From positions 159,946 to 223,945 of the forward strand of contig NZ_JRVC01000006.1 of the NCBI RefSeq assembly GCF_000807925.1: 64,000 bases of DNA, read 5' to 3'. Numbering within the stretch: the stretch's first letter is position 1; every line of letters begins with the position of its first letter. This DNA comes from Novosphingobium subterraneum. GTDB taxonomy: Bacteria > Pseudomonadota > Alphaproteobacteria > Sphingomonadales > Sphingomonadaceae. Positions 34,744 to 42,899 of the stretch are shown here, piece by piece. The notes under the pieces are model-generated. The model was not told the DNA's origin. It ran no database searches and saw nothing but the letters and a program-made list of their open reading frames with translations. A program made the position numbers and the translations under genes.

Positions 34744-35036
34744 TCAGTCACCCGATTGCACTTCTTCCGATTGCACTGGGGCTCGCGCTGGGCGGTTGCG
34801 GCAAGAAGGCCGATGACAAGGCGGCGACAGCAGCCGGTGCAGAGGTGCTGCCAGGAACGATCTCGGACGACATGATCAACCTCGATACGTCCACCGCATC
34901 TCCGCCACTGGCACCAGTCCACACCGAGAAGAAGAAGGCAGCAGCGCCCTCGGCAAGCGAGGCTGCTGCGCAAACACCGGTTGCAGGCGATGACGCCGCT
35001 GCGGCACCGGCAGCAGGTTCAGCTGATCCCGAGTAG
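34722..35036 (+). CDS. Small lipoprotein, low-complexity tail
   Basis: A 104-residue protein starting at GTG 34722, inside the 3' end of lipB. Residues 2-25 ([22 protein letters not shown]) form a signal sequence ending in the lipobox LGGC, so it should be anchored by a diacylated Cys near 26. The rest is rich in Ala, Lys, Asp and Pro and is probably disordered. No family recognised. The frame overlaps lipB by 22 bp and, at its 3' end, overlaps the convergent CitE-like gene by 18 bp, which is unusual. Confidence 0.62.
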   Translation: MPAISRLISHPIALLPIALGLALGGCGKKADDKAATAAGAEVLPGTISDDMINLDTSTASPPLAPVHTEKKKAAAPSASEAAAQTPVAGDDAAAAPAAGSADPE

Positions 35037-35900
35037 CTGCCGCGCCATCCTCAAGTGCGGCTGATCGACCATGCGGCCGTTGTATTGCAGCGTGCCAGCG
35101 TGGGGATTGGCAGAAAAGAGTGCCACTATGGCGTGGGCCTCGGCCAGTTCCTCCTCGGTGGGGGCAAAGGCGGCGTTGATGATCGGTACCTGTGACGGGT
35201 GGATCGCCAGCATGCCGGTGAAACCATCGGCCTTGGCCGCTTCGGCGGCGCGGCGCGTGCCCTCTTCGTCACGGAAATCGTCGTAAAGCGTGTCGATTGC
35301 CCACACCCCCTTGGCATGGGACACCAGCAGGCACTGCGCGCGGATGAAACGGAAGGCATCCGTCCACGCGCCCGCGGCATCGCGCTTGCGGCTGGCGCCA
35401 AGCACGGCAGAGAGGTCCTCCGCGCCCCAGGTGAGGCCGGCAAGGCGTGGCATGGGCTCGTCGACGTACAACGGGATGGTAAGAGCCGAGCGCGCGGTTT
35501 CGCTGACCAATGGCAGAATTTTCGTGGCGCCGTTGGGCAGGCGGTTACGTTGCTCGAGTTCGTAGATTTCGGCAGCGACCATGCGGAACTGGTCGGGGCC
35601 TTCGCACTTGGGCAGCATCACGCCATCGGGCGCGCCAGCCATGACCACGGCGAGGTCCTCGCGCCACAGGCCGGTCTCGATCGCGTTGATGCGCACCCAG
35701 CGCGCCAGCGGGCGGTTCTCGGTCACGTGCTGGCGGTGGATCGCAAGCCAGTCGCGAGCGAGGATGCGTGCCTGTGGCTTGGCCGCAGGGGCGACCGCAT
35801 CCTCCAGATCGACGATCACCGCATGCGCGCCGGTGGTCATGGCCTTGCCCAGCTTCTTGTCACTGTCACCGGGAACGAAGAGCCATGATCTTGGCGGCAT
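35019..35900 (-). CDS. CitE-like CoA ester lyase (HpcH/HpaI aldolase family)
   Basis: A 293-residue TIM-barrel enzyme cleaving or making a C-C bond in a CoA ester. Starts PPRSWLFVPGDSDKKLGKA, then VIVDLEDAVAP with the metal-binding Asp, RINAIETG near 80, VMLPKCE near 105, and LTWGAEDLSAVLG near 172, all as in the CitE/Ccl (malyl-, mesaconyl- or citramalyl-CoA lyase) group. The exact substrate is not clear. Start chosen at the ATG 35898-35900 because GGAG precedes it by about 10 bases; an ATG five codons upstream is an alternative. The old yellow enzyme gene ends 24 bp before it on the same strand. Confidence 0.86.
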   Translation of the reverse strand: MPPRSWLFVPGDSDKKLGKAMTTGAHAVIVDLEDAVAPAAKPQARILARDWLAIHRQHVTENRPLARWVRINAIETGLWREDLAVVMAGAPDGVMLPKCEGPDQFRMVAAEIYELEQRNRLPNGATKILPLVSETARSALTIPLYVDEPMPRLAGLTWGAEDLSAVLGASRKRDAAGAWTDAFRFIRAQCLLVSHAKGVWAIDTLYDDFRDEEGTRRAAEAAKADGFTGMLAIHPSQVPIINAAFAPTEEELAEAHAIVALFSANPHAGTLQYNGRMVDQPHLRMARQLLGIS

Positions 35901-35924
35901 GCGGCATTGCTCCATTGGGTTTTG

Positions 35925-37031
35925 TTACTCGGCCGAGGCGGTTTCCTCCGCCAGCGTAGGATAGTCGGTATAGCCGACCTCTCCCGGGAAATACCATGTC
36001 TGTGGCACCCCCTTGTTCGGATTGATGTGCGCTCCGACACGGATGCGCTCGACCAGATCGGGGTTGGAGATGAACGGACGGCCGAAGCTGATCGCATCGG
36101 CCCGACCCGAGGCGACGTCGGCAGCCGCCTGTTCGGGTGTGTAGTCGCTGTTGAGCACCAACGGGCCGGTGTAGATCGAGCGGATCAGCGCGTCCTGCTG
36201 CGGCACGTCGGTCTGGCCGAAGGTACCATCCGGGCCGGGCTGGCGAAGTTCGAGGAACCCGATGCCGAGGTCCTGCAGAACGCGGGCCGCCTCACCGAAG
36301 GTCGCCGCCGGGTTGCTGTCGTCAGTGCCTTGCGAATCGCCGTTGGGTGAGAGGCGCACCGAGACAAGGTCCTTGCCCCAGACCTCGATCAGGCGCTCGA
36401 CCACTTCGCGCAGGATGCGCACACGGTTTTGCGGGCTGCCGCCATAATCGTCGTCGCGCAGGTTGGTGCCATCGCGCAGGAACTGGTCGATCAGGTAGCC
36501 ATTGGCCGCATGAAGCTGCACGCCATCGAAGCCGGCCTTCTTCGCGTTTTCCGCAGCAAGGCCGTAGTCATCGACAAGACGCGGCATTTCATCGAGGCGC
36601 AGGGGCCGCGCCGTGGCGAAGTCCTTCTTGCCCTCCGGGGTGTGCGCCTGTCCCGGCGCGCGGGTGGCCGAGGCTGAAACCGGCGGCTCGCCTCCCAGGA
36701 AATACGGGTGCACGATGCGGCCCATGTGCCACAGCTGCATCACGATGCGGCCGCCAGCCTTGTGCACGGCTTCGGTCACCGCCTTCCAAGCCTCGGTCTG
36801 TTCCGCCGACCAGATGCCCGGTGCGCTCGGCCAGCCCGACCCTTCGCGGCTGATGCCGGTGGCTTCGGAAATGATCAGGCCTGCGCTGGCGCGTTGCCGA
36901 TAGTATTCGGCCATGACTGGCGTCGGCACGCCTTCGCCGGTAGCGCGACCGCGGGTGAGCGGCGCCATGATGATGCGGTTCGGGGCTTCGATCGCGCCAA
37001 GGCGCAGGGGCTGGAACAGCGGTTCGTGCAT
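35925..37031 (-). CDS. Old yellow enzyme family alkene reductase
   Basis: FMN- and NAD(P)H-dependent reductase of activated double bonds, similar to NemA and xenobiotic reductases. 368 residues. Seen: LGAIEAPNRIIMAPLTRGRAT at the start, the substrate-binding GVQLHAANGYLIDQFLRDG with the His-x-x-Asn pair, a following NLRDDDYGGS, and a C-terminal ADAISFGRPFISNPDLVERI for phosphate binding of FMN. Cofactor residues are intact. The start ATG at 37029-37031 begins the conserved domain. It probably shares a transcript with the CitE-like gene downstream. Confidence 0.93.
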   Translation of the reverse strand: MHEPLFQPLRLGAIEAPNRIIMAPLTRGRATGEGVPTPVMAEYYRQRASAGLIISEATGISREGSGWPSAPGIWSAEQTEAWKAVTEAVHKAGGRIVMQLWHMGRIVHPYFLGGEPPVSASATRAPGQAHTPEGKKDFATARPLRLDEMPRLVDDYGLAAENAKKAGFDGVQLHAANGYLIDQFLRDGTNLRDDDYGGSPQNRVRILREVVERLIEVWGKDLVSVRLSPNGDSQGTDDSNPAATFGEAARVLQDLGIGFLELRQPGPDGTFGQTDVPQQDALIRSIYTGPLVLNSDYTPEQAAADVASGRADAISFGRPFISNPDLVERIRVGAHINPNKGVPQTWYFPGEVGYTDYPTLAEETASAE

Positions 37032-37113
37032 GCTAGAGGACCTTTCCGAAGATGACGGGGAAACGCCAGGTTTCCCTCTAAGTTTCTCTTTGCAACTGGA
37101 TTAGGCTGCGCTC

Positions 37114-38007
37114 ATGACGAATTCAAGTGACGCGGTCCTGTCATTTCGCCCCAGTCCCAAGCATTTCCTTGCCCTGCTGACAGGAAACCTTGCGTTGGCG
37201 CTGGGCCCATGGTTCGTGCGCATTGCCGATAGCGGGCCGGTCTCGGCGGGGTTCTGGCGGCTGGCACTGGCGCTGCCGTTGCTCGGATTGTTTGCATGGC
37301 GCAGCAGGGAGCCTCTGCGCGGCTATCCGGCCAAGGACTGGTGGTTCATCGTCGGTGCCGGCGTGGTCTTCGCGCTCGATCTGGCAAGCTGGCATGTCGG
37401 GATCGAGCGGACCAAGCTCGGCAACGCTACGCTCTTCGGCAATTCCGGCAGCGTGATCCTGATGGTGTGGGGCCTGGTGACGATGCACCGCCGCCCGCAC
37501 TTGCGCGAATTTGCCGCAGTGGCCATGGCGCTGGGCGGGGCCGGGCTGCTGCTTGGCCGCTCGATGGAGATCGATGCGCGCACCCTGGCCGGAGACCTGT
37601 TCTGCATCCTCGCCGGGCTGTTCTACGTCGTCTACATCCTGCTGGTGCAGAACGTGCGCGAGCGTCTTCGCCCGTGGAGCCTGCTGTTCTGGTCAAGCCT
37701 TGCCGGTTGTCCGGTCATGCTCGGCACGGCGCTGGCGATGGGTGAGCCGGTACTGGCACACAACTGGTGGCCGCTGATCGGCCTGATGCTGGCAAGCCAG
37801 ATGGTCGGCCAAGGCCTGCTGGTCTATTCGCTCGGCCACTTCCCGCCGCTGGTGATCGGACTGGTCCTGCTCACGCAACCGGCCGTCTCGGTCCTAGTCG
37901 GGTGGCTCTCGTTCGGCGAGGTCCTCGCCCTGCCCGACGCTATCGGCATGGCGCTGGTCGGCACCGCGCTGGTACTGGCACGGCTGGGCGAGGGAAAGAG
38001 CGCCTAG
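37114..38007 (+). CDS. DMT family transporter (EamA)
   Basis: A 297-residue inner-membrane protein with ten predicted helices in two five-helix EamA repeats, as in RhaT/EamA metabolite exporters. LFGNSGSVILMVWGLVTM near 107 and VLLTQPAVSVLVGWLSFGEVL near 253 are the typical repeat ends. The substrate (amino acid, nucleotide-sugar or drug) is not predictable. It ends one base before the nadA stop on the opposite strand, so both genes share their termination region. Confidence 0.85.
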   Translation: MTNSSDAVLSFRPSPKHFLALLTGNLALALGPWFVRIADSGPVSAGFWRLALALPLLGLFAWRSREPLRGYPAKDWWFIVGAGVVFALDLASWHVGIERTKLGNATLFGNSGSVILMVWGLVTMHRRPHLREFAAVAMALGGAGLLLGRSMEIDARTLAGDLFCILAGLFYVVYILLVQNVRERLRPWSLLFWSSLAGCPVMLGTALAMGEPVLAHNWWPLIGLMLASQMVGQGLLVYSLGHFPPLVIGLVLLTQPAVSVLVGWLSFGEVLALPDAIGMALVGTALVLARLGEGKSA

Positions 38008-38008
38008 C

Positions 38009-39007
38009 TCAGCTGCCGAACGGCTTCGCCCCCAGATCGCCCAGGCCGACCGTGCCGCTGGCCATGTCGAGCATGCGGTCGAGGCTCTTCTTGGCGGCGA
38101 GGCGGAGGCCCTCGTCCATCTCGATGCGCGGCTGCAGGTCGCGCAGGGCGAGGTAGAGCTTCTCCATCGTGTTGAGCGCCATGTACGGGCAGATGTTGCA
38201 GTTGCAGTTGCCGTCAGCGCCCGGCGCACCGATGAAGGTCTTGTCGGGGACGGCCAGTTCCATCTGGTGGATGATGTGCGGCTCGGTCGCCACGATCAGC
38301 GTGTCGCCCGGCATGGTCTTGGCAAACTGCAGGATACCGCTGGTCGAGCCCACGTAGTCGCAGTGGTCGATGATGTGCGGCGGGCATTCGGGGTGTCCGG
38401 CTACCGGAGCGCCCGGATGCTGGGCCTTGAGCTTGAGCAGCTCGGTTTCCGAGAACGCCTCGTGCACGATGCACACGCCCGGCCAGAGCAGCATGTCGCG
38501 CCCGAACTTGCGGTTGAGGTAGCCGCCGAGGTGGCGGTCCGGCCCGAAGATGATCTTCTGTTCGGGCGGGATCTGGGCGAGGATCGTTTCCGCGCTCGAG
38601 GAGGTGACGATGACGTCGGAGAGCGCCTTCACCTCGGTCGAGCAGTTGATGTAGGTCAGCGCGATGTGATCGGGGTGGGCTTCGCGGAACGCCTTGAACT
38701 TGTCGGGCGGGCACGAATCCTCGAGACTGCAGCCGGCATCCATGTCGGGCAGGACCACGATCTTGTCAGGAGACAGGATCTTGGCGGTATCGGCCATGAA
38801 CTTTACGCCGCAGAACGCGATGACGTCGGCATCGGTCTCTGCAGCCTTGCGCGAAAGCTCGAGGCTGTCGCCCACGAAATCGGCAATGTCCTGAATTTCC
38901 GGGCGCTGGTAATAGTGCCCGAGGATCACCGCGTTGCGCTCCTTGCGCAGGCGGTCGATCTCGGCGCGCAGGTCGAGGCCGGAAAGATTCAGGGGCTGGG
39001 CAGTCAT
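38009..39007 (-). CDS. nadA: Quinolinate synthase A
   Basis: [4Fe-4S] enzyme condensing iminoaspartate with dihydroxyacetone phosphate to quinolinate for de novo NAD. 332 residues. The cluster cysteines are visible at CGVKFMADTAK near 85, in the GHPECPPH segment near 200 and in NCNCNICPYM near 275. Substrate segments include VILGHYYQRPEIQ at 27 and TYINCSTEVKALSD. Start ATG at 39005-39007. The usual partners nadB and nadC are not in the window. Confidence 0.95.
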   Translation of the reverse strand: MTAQPLNLSGLDLRAEIDRLRKERNAVILGHYYQRPEIQDIADFVGDSLELSRKAAETDADVIAFCGVKFMADTAKILSPDKIVVLPDMDAGCSLEDSCPPDKFKAFREAHPDHIALTYINCSTEVKALSDVIVTSSSAETILAQIPPEQKIIFGPDRHLGGYLNRKFGRDMLLWPGVCIVHEAFSETELLKLKAQHPGAPVAGHPECPPHIIDHCDYVGSTSGILQFAKTMPGDTLIVATEPHIIHQMELAVPDKTFIGAPGADGNCNCNICPYMALNTMEKLYLALRDLQPRIEMDEGLRLAAKKSLDRMLDMASGTVGLGDLGAKPFGS

Positions 39008-39064
39008 CGCATCAAGTCCTCTCGACCGGCGGAAGGCGGCCGGGCGAGAGGGGACTTAGGGTTC

Positions 39065-39796
39065 TCAGCCCGCTGCCGCAATACCTTCAGCAAGCGAAAC
39101 GAACGGCGGGAATACGGCGAGCCCCATGATGACGCCGAACAGCACCACCACCGCAAGGGCGCTGAAGCGGGTGGCGGGATGCACCGTGCCGGTCTCGCGC
39201 AGGTCATGCATTGCGATGATGCCGACAGCGAAGAGCTGGAACGCACCTTCGACGACCGGCGTCAGCACGGGGCCGAGGATCGGCGCGGGCACGAGGCGGC
39301 CGATGGCCGGTTCGAGGATCAGGATCATCGCACCCATCATCAGGCGCCGGTGCCACTGCGTTTCGCGGCGCATGGCGATCGCGGCGATGACCATCGCGGC
39401 GAACAGCGCGGTGCCGATGTGCGTCAGCGCCAGGAAATATGCGTTGCTGAAGAAGGGCGGCACGCGGTGCAGTTCGATCGCCATGCGACCGGTGAACATG
39501 CCAAGTCCGGCAATGAACAGGACCAGGGCGAGCGACACCCAACCGAGCTTGCGGTGCAGCGCGATGTTGCCGGTGAGTGCCAGCTGGTTCTGCAGCACGA
39601 ACATGCCGAGCCATGACAGCATCGCCACACCGTGGAGATGGACCCACACCGGTGCGGTGGACGGTGAGGCCATGCCGCGCAGGGCCCATTGGCCGAACGC
39701 AAAGACGACGAACACCGCCATGCCGATGGCCATGCGGGTAAAGAAGCGCTGGTCGCGCGAGTACGGATAAACGGTATTGATTGCGGCGGTTGCCAT
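39065..39796 (-). CDS. Seven-helix integral membrane protein of unknown function
   Basis: A 243-residue protein with seven predicted transmembrane helices. Conserved-looking features are histidines and a tryptophan near helix ends (WVHLHGVAMLSWLGMFVLQNQ, HRKLGWVSLAL, ETQWHRRLMMGAM), as found in haem- or copper-related membrane families (DUF2306-like). The histidine pattern suggests a possible metal or haem site, but I cannot assign it. It starts at ATG 39794-39796 and is followed by nadA after 57 bp on the same strand. Confidence 0.7.
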   Translation of the reverse strand: MATAAINTVYPYSRDQRFFTRMAIGMAVFVVFAFGQWALRGMASPSTAPVWVHLHGVAMLSWLGMFVLQNQLALTGNIALHRKLGWVSLALVLFIAGLGMFTGRMAIELHRVPPFFSNAYFLALTHIGTALFAAMVIAAIAMRRETQWHRRLMMGAMILILEPAIGRLVPAPILGPVLTPVVEGAFQLFAVGIIAMHDLRETGTVHPATRFSALAVVVLFGVIMGLAVFPPFVSLAEGIAAAG

Positions 39797-39908
39797 AAGG
39801 TGTCTCCACCAGTCCCGACGCGCCCGCTAGGTGATTCGGTCCGATCTGGCGGTGATGTCAGTCACACTTGCAACCAATTTTGCGGAATTGGCGGTTACTT
39901 GTCGCCCG

Positions 39909-40562
39909 CTACTTGTCGAACGTGACCTCGACCTTGGCCTTGCCGTAGCCTGCCACCTGCAGCGGGATCGACAGGTTCTGGGCGATGGCTTCCCTGGCAG
40001 CTTGCCGCGCAAGGTTCATCAGCACCGGATTGGCCGCCTGCTGGACCGCCTGCGCCTCGGCAAGGCGGGTATTGTCGCGAGTCAGCTTGTCCTGTGCATC
40101 GCGGCTGATCCAGATGCCGTCACGCAAGTATTGCGCGCGCGCCTCGTCAAGATTGGGACGGCTGACAGTGAGCGGCGGCAGGCGCACTGAAAGGGTCTGT
40201 GCGTCCGCGTTCCAGGTCAGCCGGTCCCGACCGACCTGGGCAAGATTGATGGTGTAGTCGATCCGCGCCGGGATTACCGCGACCTGCTTGGAATTGACGA
40301 GGCCGAACAGGCGGGAGTCGTTGCTCGACACGACGGGAGCGAGTTCGGCGCTGAATACGGTCAGCTTGTCCTGCTTTTCGAACGCAACAAGGCTGGTGGC
40401 AAGCGGATCGCCAAGATCGTCGGGTTGCCACCATCTCCATGCAAAGAACGCTGCCGCTGCAAGCGCAACGAGGAACAGGCCCCACGGCAAAAGCGAGATC
40501 CGCGCGAGGGAGGGCGCGGATTGCTGCGGGGAAGGGTGGGTGGTCAGGCCTGGATCATCCAT
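39909..40562 (-). CDS. DUF4230 domain-containing membrane-anchored protein
   Basis: A 217-residue protein with one N-terminal membrane helix (LLPWGLFLVALAAAAFFAW, about 25-43) and an extracytoplasmic domain matching DUF4230: LTVFSAELAPVVSSNDSRLFGLVNSKQVAVIPARIDYTINLAQVG, and a C-terminal helical section ending VEVTFDK. Function of the family is unknown. It begins 19 bp before the end of the MBL-fold gene, and translation is likely coupled. Confidence 0.82.
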   Translation of the reverse strand: MDDPGLTTHPSPQQSAPSLARISLLPWGLFLVALAAAAFFAWRWWQPDDLGDPLATSLVAFEKQDKLTVFSAELAPVVSSNDSRLFGLVNSKQVAVIPARIDYTINLAQVGRDRLTWNADAQTLSVRLPPLTVSRPNLDEARAQYLRDGIWISRDAQDKLTRDNTRLAEAQAVQQAANPVLMNLARQAAREAIAQNLSIPLQVAGYGKAKVEVTFDK

Positions 40563-41461
40563 GTCTCATCCTCAACCCGGACTCGCCCCTGTCGTTCCAG
40601 ATCGAGCAGGTGGGCAAGCACCGAGCGGCCTGCTGCACCGTGGAGCCGAGGATCGAGGCCCTTGTACATGGCGCTGACGAACTCGGGAATGGCGTGCGGC
40701 CCGCCGTCCTCGAGCAGGCGCAGGATCTGACGCTCGCGCTGGCGGCGATGGCCGAGCATCCCGCGCACCAGCTGGCGCGGGTTGTCGATCTGCGGCCCGT
40801 GCGCTGGATAGAGCACGCGATCGGAGCGGTCATGGAGCTTCTGCAGGCTGGCCATGTACGCGGCCATGTCGCCATCGGGCGGCGAGACGACCGAGGTCGA
40901 CCAGCCCATGACATGATCGCCGGTGAACAATGCGCCGCTTTCCACCACGCTGTAGCACAGGTGGTTGGAGGTGTGCCCGGGCGTGGCCACGGCTTCCAGC
41001 GTCCAGCCATCGCCCGAAATGCGCTCCCCATCGGCAAGCACGCGGTCGGGCATGTAGTCGGCATCGAACGCGGCATCGGCGCGCGGGCCGTCATCTTCCA
41101 TGGTCAGCGGTGCGCAGCCGATGATCGGGGCGCCGGTGGCTTCGGCGAGCGGACGCGACGCCGGGCTGTGGTCGCGATGGGTGTGGGTGCAAACGATGGC
41201 GACAACCTTCGCACCGCCCACGGCGGCGAGGATCGCGTCGAGATGGCCCTGGCTTTCCGAGCCGACGACATCGTCCATGCCGTAAGGGCCGGGATCGATC
41301 ACGGCCACGTCCTTGCCGGCGCCGACGAGGTAGGTCTGCGTGCCGGTGAAGGTATAAGGCGAGGGGTTGGGCGCTAGCACGCGGCGCACCAGCGGTTCGA
41401 GCTGTTCGGCGCGGCCGACGGGCCATTCGCTGCGGTCGGGGATCGGGGGCATCTGGGCCAT
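40544..41461 (-). CDS. MBL-fold metallo-hydrolase with C-terminal winged helix
   Basis: A 305-residue hydrolase. The metal motif THTHRDH (HxHxDH) is at about residue 95, followed by GHTSNHLCY, FTGDHVMGW and a C-terminal WH segment (RQILRLLEDGGPHAIPEF). The pattern corresponds to glyoxalase II/LACTB2-like proteins, which are proposed to be nucleases or thioester hydrolases; the winged helix is found in the LACTB2-like group. Start ATG at 41459-41461. It overlaps the DUF4230 gene by 19 bp. The specific substrate cannot be stated. Confidence 0.85.
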   Translation of the reverse strand: MAQMPPIPDRSEWPVGRAEQLEPLVRRVLAPNPSPYTFTGTQTYLVGAGKDVAVIDPGPYGMDDVVGSESQGHLDAILAAVGGAKVVAIVCTHTHRDHSPASRPLAEATGAPIIGCAPLTMEDDGPRADAAFDADYMPDRVLADGERISGDGWTLEAVATPGHTSNHLCYSVVESGALFTGDHVMGWSTSVVSPPDGDMAAYMASLQKLHDRSDRVLYPAHGPQIDNPRQLVRGMLGHRRQRERQILRLLEDGGPHAIPEFVSAMYKGLDPRLHGAAGRSVLAHLLDLERQGRVRVEDETWMIQA

Positions 41462-41547
41462 GGCTGGGGTATGGGGGCTGCGGTGCCCCCGCGCAACCGC
41501 ACAAGTCATGTCAAATCGCCGGCGACGGCGTCATGACGTTATGAAAA

Positions 41548-42033
41548 TCACGCTGCGCTGGGATGATCCTCGACAGCGCGGGCGAGACGGTCACGCAGGC
41601 GTTGCACGGCACTGCCATTGGCAACGGCCTCGGAACGCCATGCCTGTTCGAGACGCTGGATGCGCTGGTAGAGGCGCTGGCTGTCATGAACCAGCGCCTG
41701 GACGTCTTGTGGCAGATTCGCGACGACTTCGGGGTCACTGTCCGGAAAGTTCGCGATCAGGCGGCCATGGCGGCGCAGTTGCAGTTCCGACAGCTCACCT
41801 GCAAAATGGGCGCGGTGATTCAGCAGCCAGGCGAGGCAGTGCATCACCCGCGTCGTCGTGCGGAGCGCTTCGCAGCTTACCTGTACGCGCTGCAGATCCT
41901 CGTCGTCGGCCACGATCTGGTTGGTCTCGTTGCGTAGCCGGTCGAAGCGGGTGCGCACCTTATCGGCAAGGTCGAGGGCCTGCGCGTGAAGGGCGTCTAT
42001 GATACGCGGGTTGAGGCTCGGCAACAAAGGCAT
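41548..42033 (-). CDS. DUF1465 family protein
   Basis: A 161-residue helical protein of an alphaproteobacterial family. Features: an N-terminal SLNPRIIDALHAQALDLADKVRTRFDRL, a central CEALRTTTRVMHCLAWLLNHRAHFAGELS and a coiled-coil-like RLYQRIQRLEQAW near 120. Members are often encoded next to YdcH-like DUF465 proteins, as here. A divergent or downstream regulatory function has been proposed for the family but nothing in this sequence shows it. Start ATG at 42031-42033. Confidence 0.85.
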   Translation of the reverse strand: MPLLPSLNPRIIDALHAQALDLADKVRTRFDRLRNETNQIVADDEDLQRVQVSCEALRTTTRVMHCLAWLLNHRAHFAGELSELQLRRHGRLIANFPDSDPEVVANLPQDVQALVHDSQRLYQRIQRLEQAWRSEAVANGSAVQRLRDRLARAVEDHPSAA

Positions 42034-42160
42034 GGATAGCGCATAGTCTTGTGGTCAGGCTTTCGCCAACAGGACAACGCTCGGATGCTTGTCCCGTTTC
42101 GTGAACGTTTCTTAACGGGACACCGCGCTTTTCGCCCTCATGTGAATCAAGTGCCTGATT

Positions 42161-42358
42161 TCAGGCGATGATATCGGGAATAAGATAGTCTTCGATCATC
42201 GCGATCTGGTCTTTCAGCAGCAATTTGCGCTTCTTGAGGCGGGCGATCTGCAACTGGTCGCGGGCGCCATTGAGCGAGAGCGCATCGATCGCCGCGTCGA
42301 GGTCACGGTGTTCGATACGCAGCGCCGCAAGCCGCTTGCGCATTTCCTCTTCGGTCAC
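42161..42358 (-). CDS. YdcH family protein (DUF465), first copy
   Basis: A small two-helix protein of 65 residues if started at GTG 42356-42358, or 60 from the ATG 15 bases later. The sequence MTEEEMRKRLAALRIEHRDL and the second helix LQIARLKKRKLLLKDQIAMI are typical of YdcH-like DUF465 proteins, which are basic helical hairpins of unknown function. GTG is preferred because homologues start with TEEE. It sits 127 bp upstream of the DUF1465 gene on the same strand and diverges from the second YdcH-like gene. Confidence 0.8.
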   Translation of the reverse strand: MTEEEMRKRLAALRIEHRDLDAAIDALSLNGARDQLQIARLKKRKLLLKDQIAMIEDYLIPDIIA

Positions 42359-42592
42359 GTTCCGCCCAACTCCTTCGACCCGGTGAACCGGTCGGCTTCT
42401 GCGACTTACGGCATAACCCGTAAAGTGCAACGCTCCGGCGCGGTTTGACTTGCAAGATACGGCCAATGTGGGAGCATGACAACGCGCCGCCTGTTCGAGT
42501 CGTGAAGAACCGGCTGAAAGGTTGCGCCGCCCCGCACGGGGATGGCCTCGTGCGGTTTTCTGAAGGGGGCTTTCCCTTAAGGAGGAAAAAGC

Positions 42593-42751
42593 ATGGAATC
42601 GACGCACATCAGCGCACTCCAGACAAAGCACGCCGGACTTGAAAAGCAGATCCAGATGGAAATGTCCCGGCCCCTCCCTGACGATACGCTGGTGGCTCAG
42701 CTCAAGAGAAAGAAGCTGAAGATCAAGGAAGAGCTATCGCGCCTTCACTGA
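42593..42751 (+). CDS. YdcH family protein (DUF465), second copy, 52 residues
   Basis: ATG at 42593 preceded by AAGGAGGAAAAAGC, one of the best ribosome sites in the window, ending at TGA 42749-42751. The 52-residue product (MESTHISALQTKHAGLEKQI, then LKRKKLKIKEELSRL) is a basic helical hairpin and belongs to the same family as the first copy on the opposite strand. A clear terminator follows 29 bp later, so it is a monocistronic gene. Function of the family is unknown. Confidence 0.88.
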   Translation: MESTHISALQTKHAGLEKQIQMEMSRPLPDDTLVAQLKRKKLKIKEELSRLH

Positions 42752-42780
42752 TCGCGCGCCGCCTTCCAAGGCACCGCACG

Positions 42781-42806
42781 GAGCCGCCCCGAGGGGCGGC
42801 TCTTTT
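42781..42806 (+). terminator. Terminator of the second YdcH-like gene
   Basis: Perfect 10-bp stem GAGCCGCCCC / GGGGCGGCTC with a 2-base loop, followed by TTTTGCG. It is close to ptsP (94 bp upstream of its start), so ptsP must have its own promoter. Confidence 0.9.
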
Positions 42807-42899
42807 GCGTGAAGGCGTGCGTGAATAGCTATCCGCTCCACATCGGTTTCGCATCCGATTGTGCGCAACATTCCCAAACCGCACGCACTAGGCTAATCC

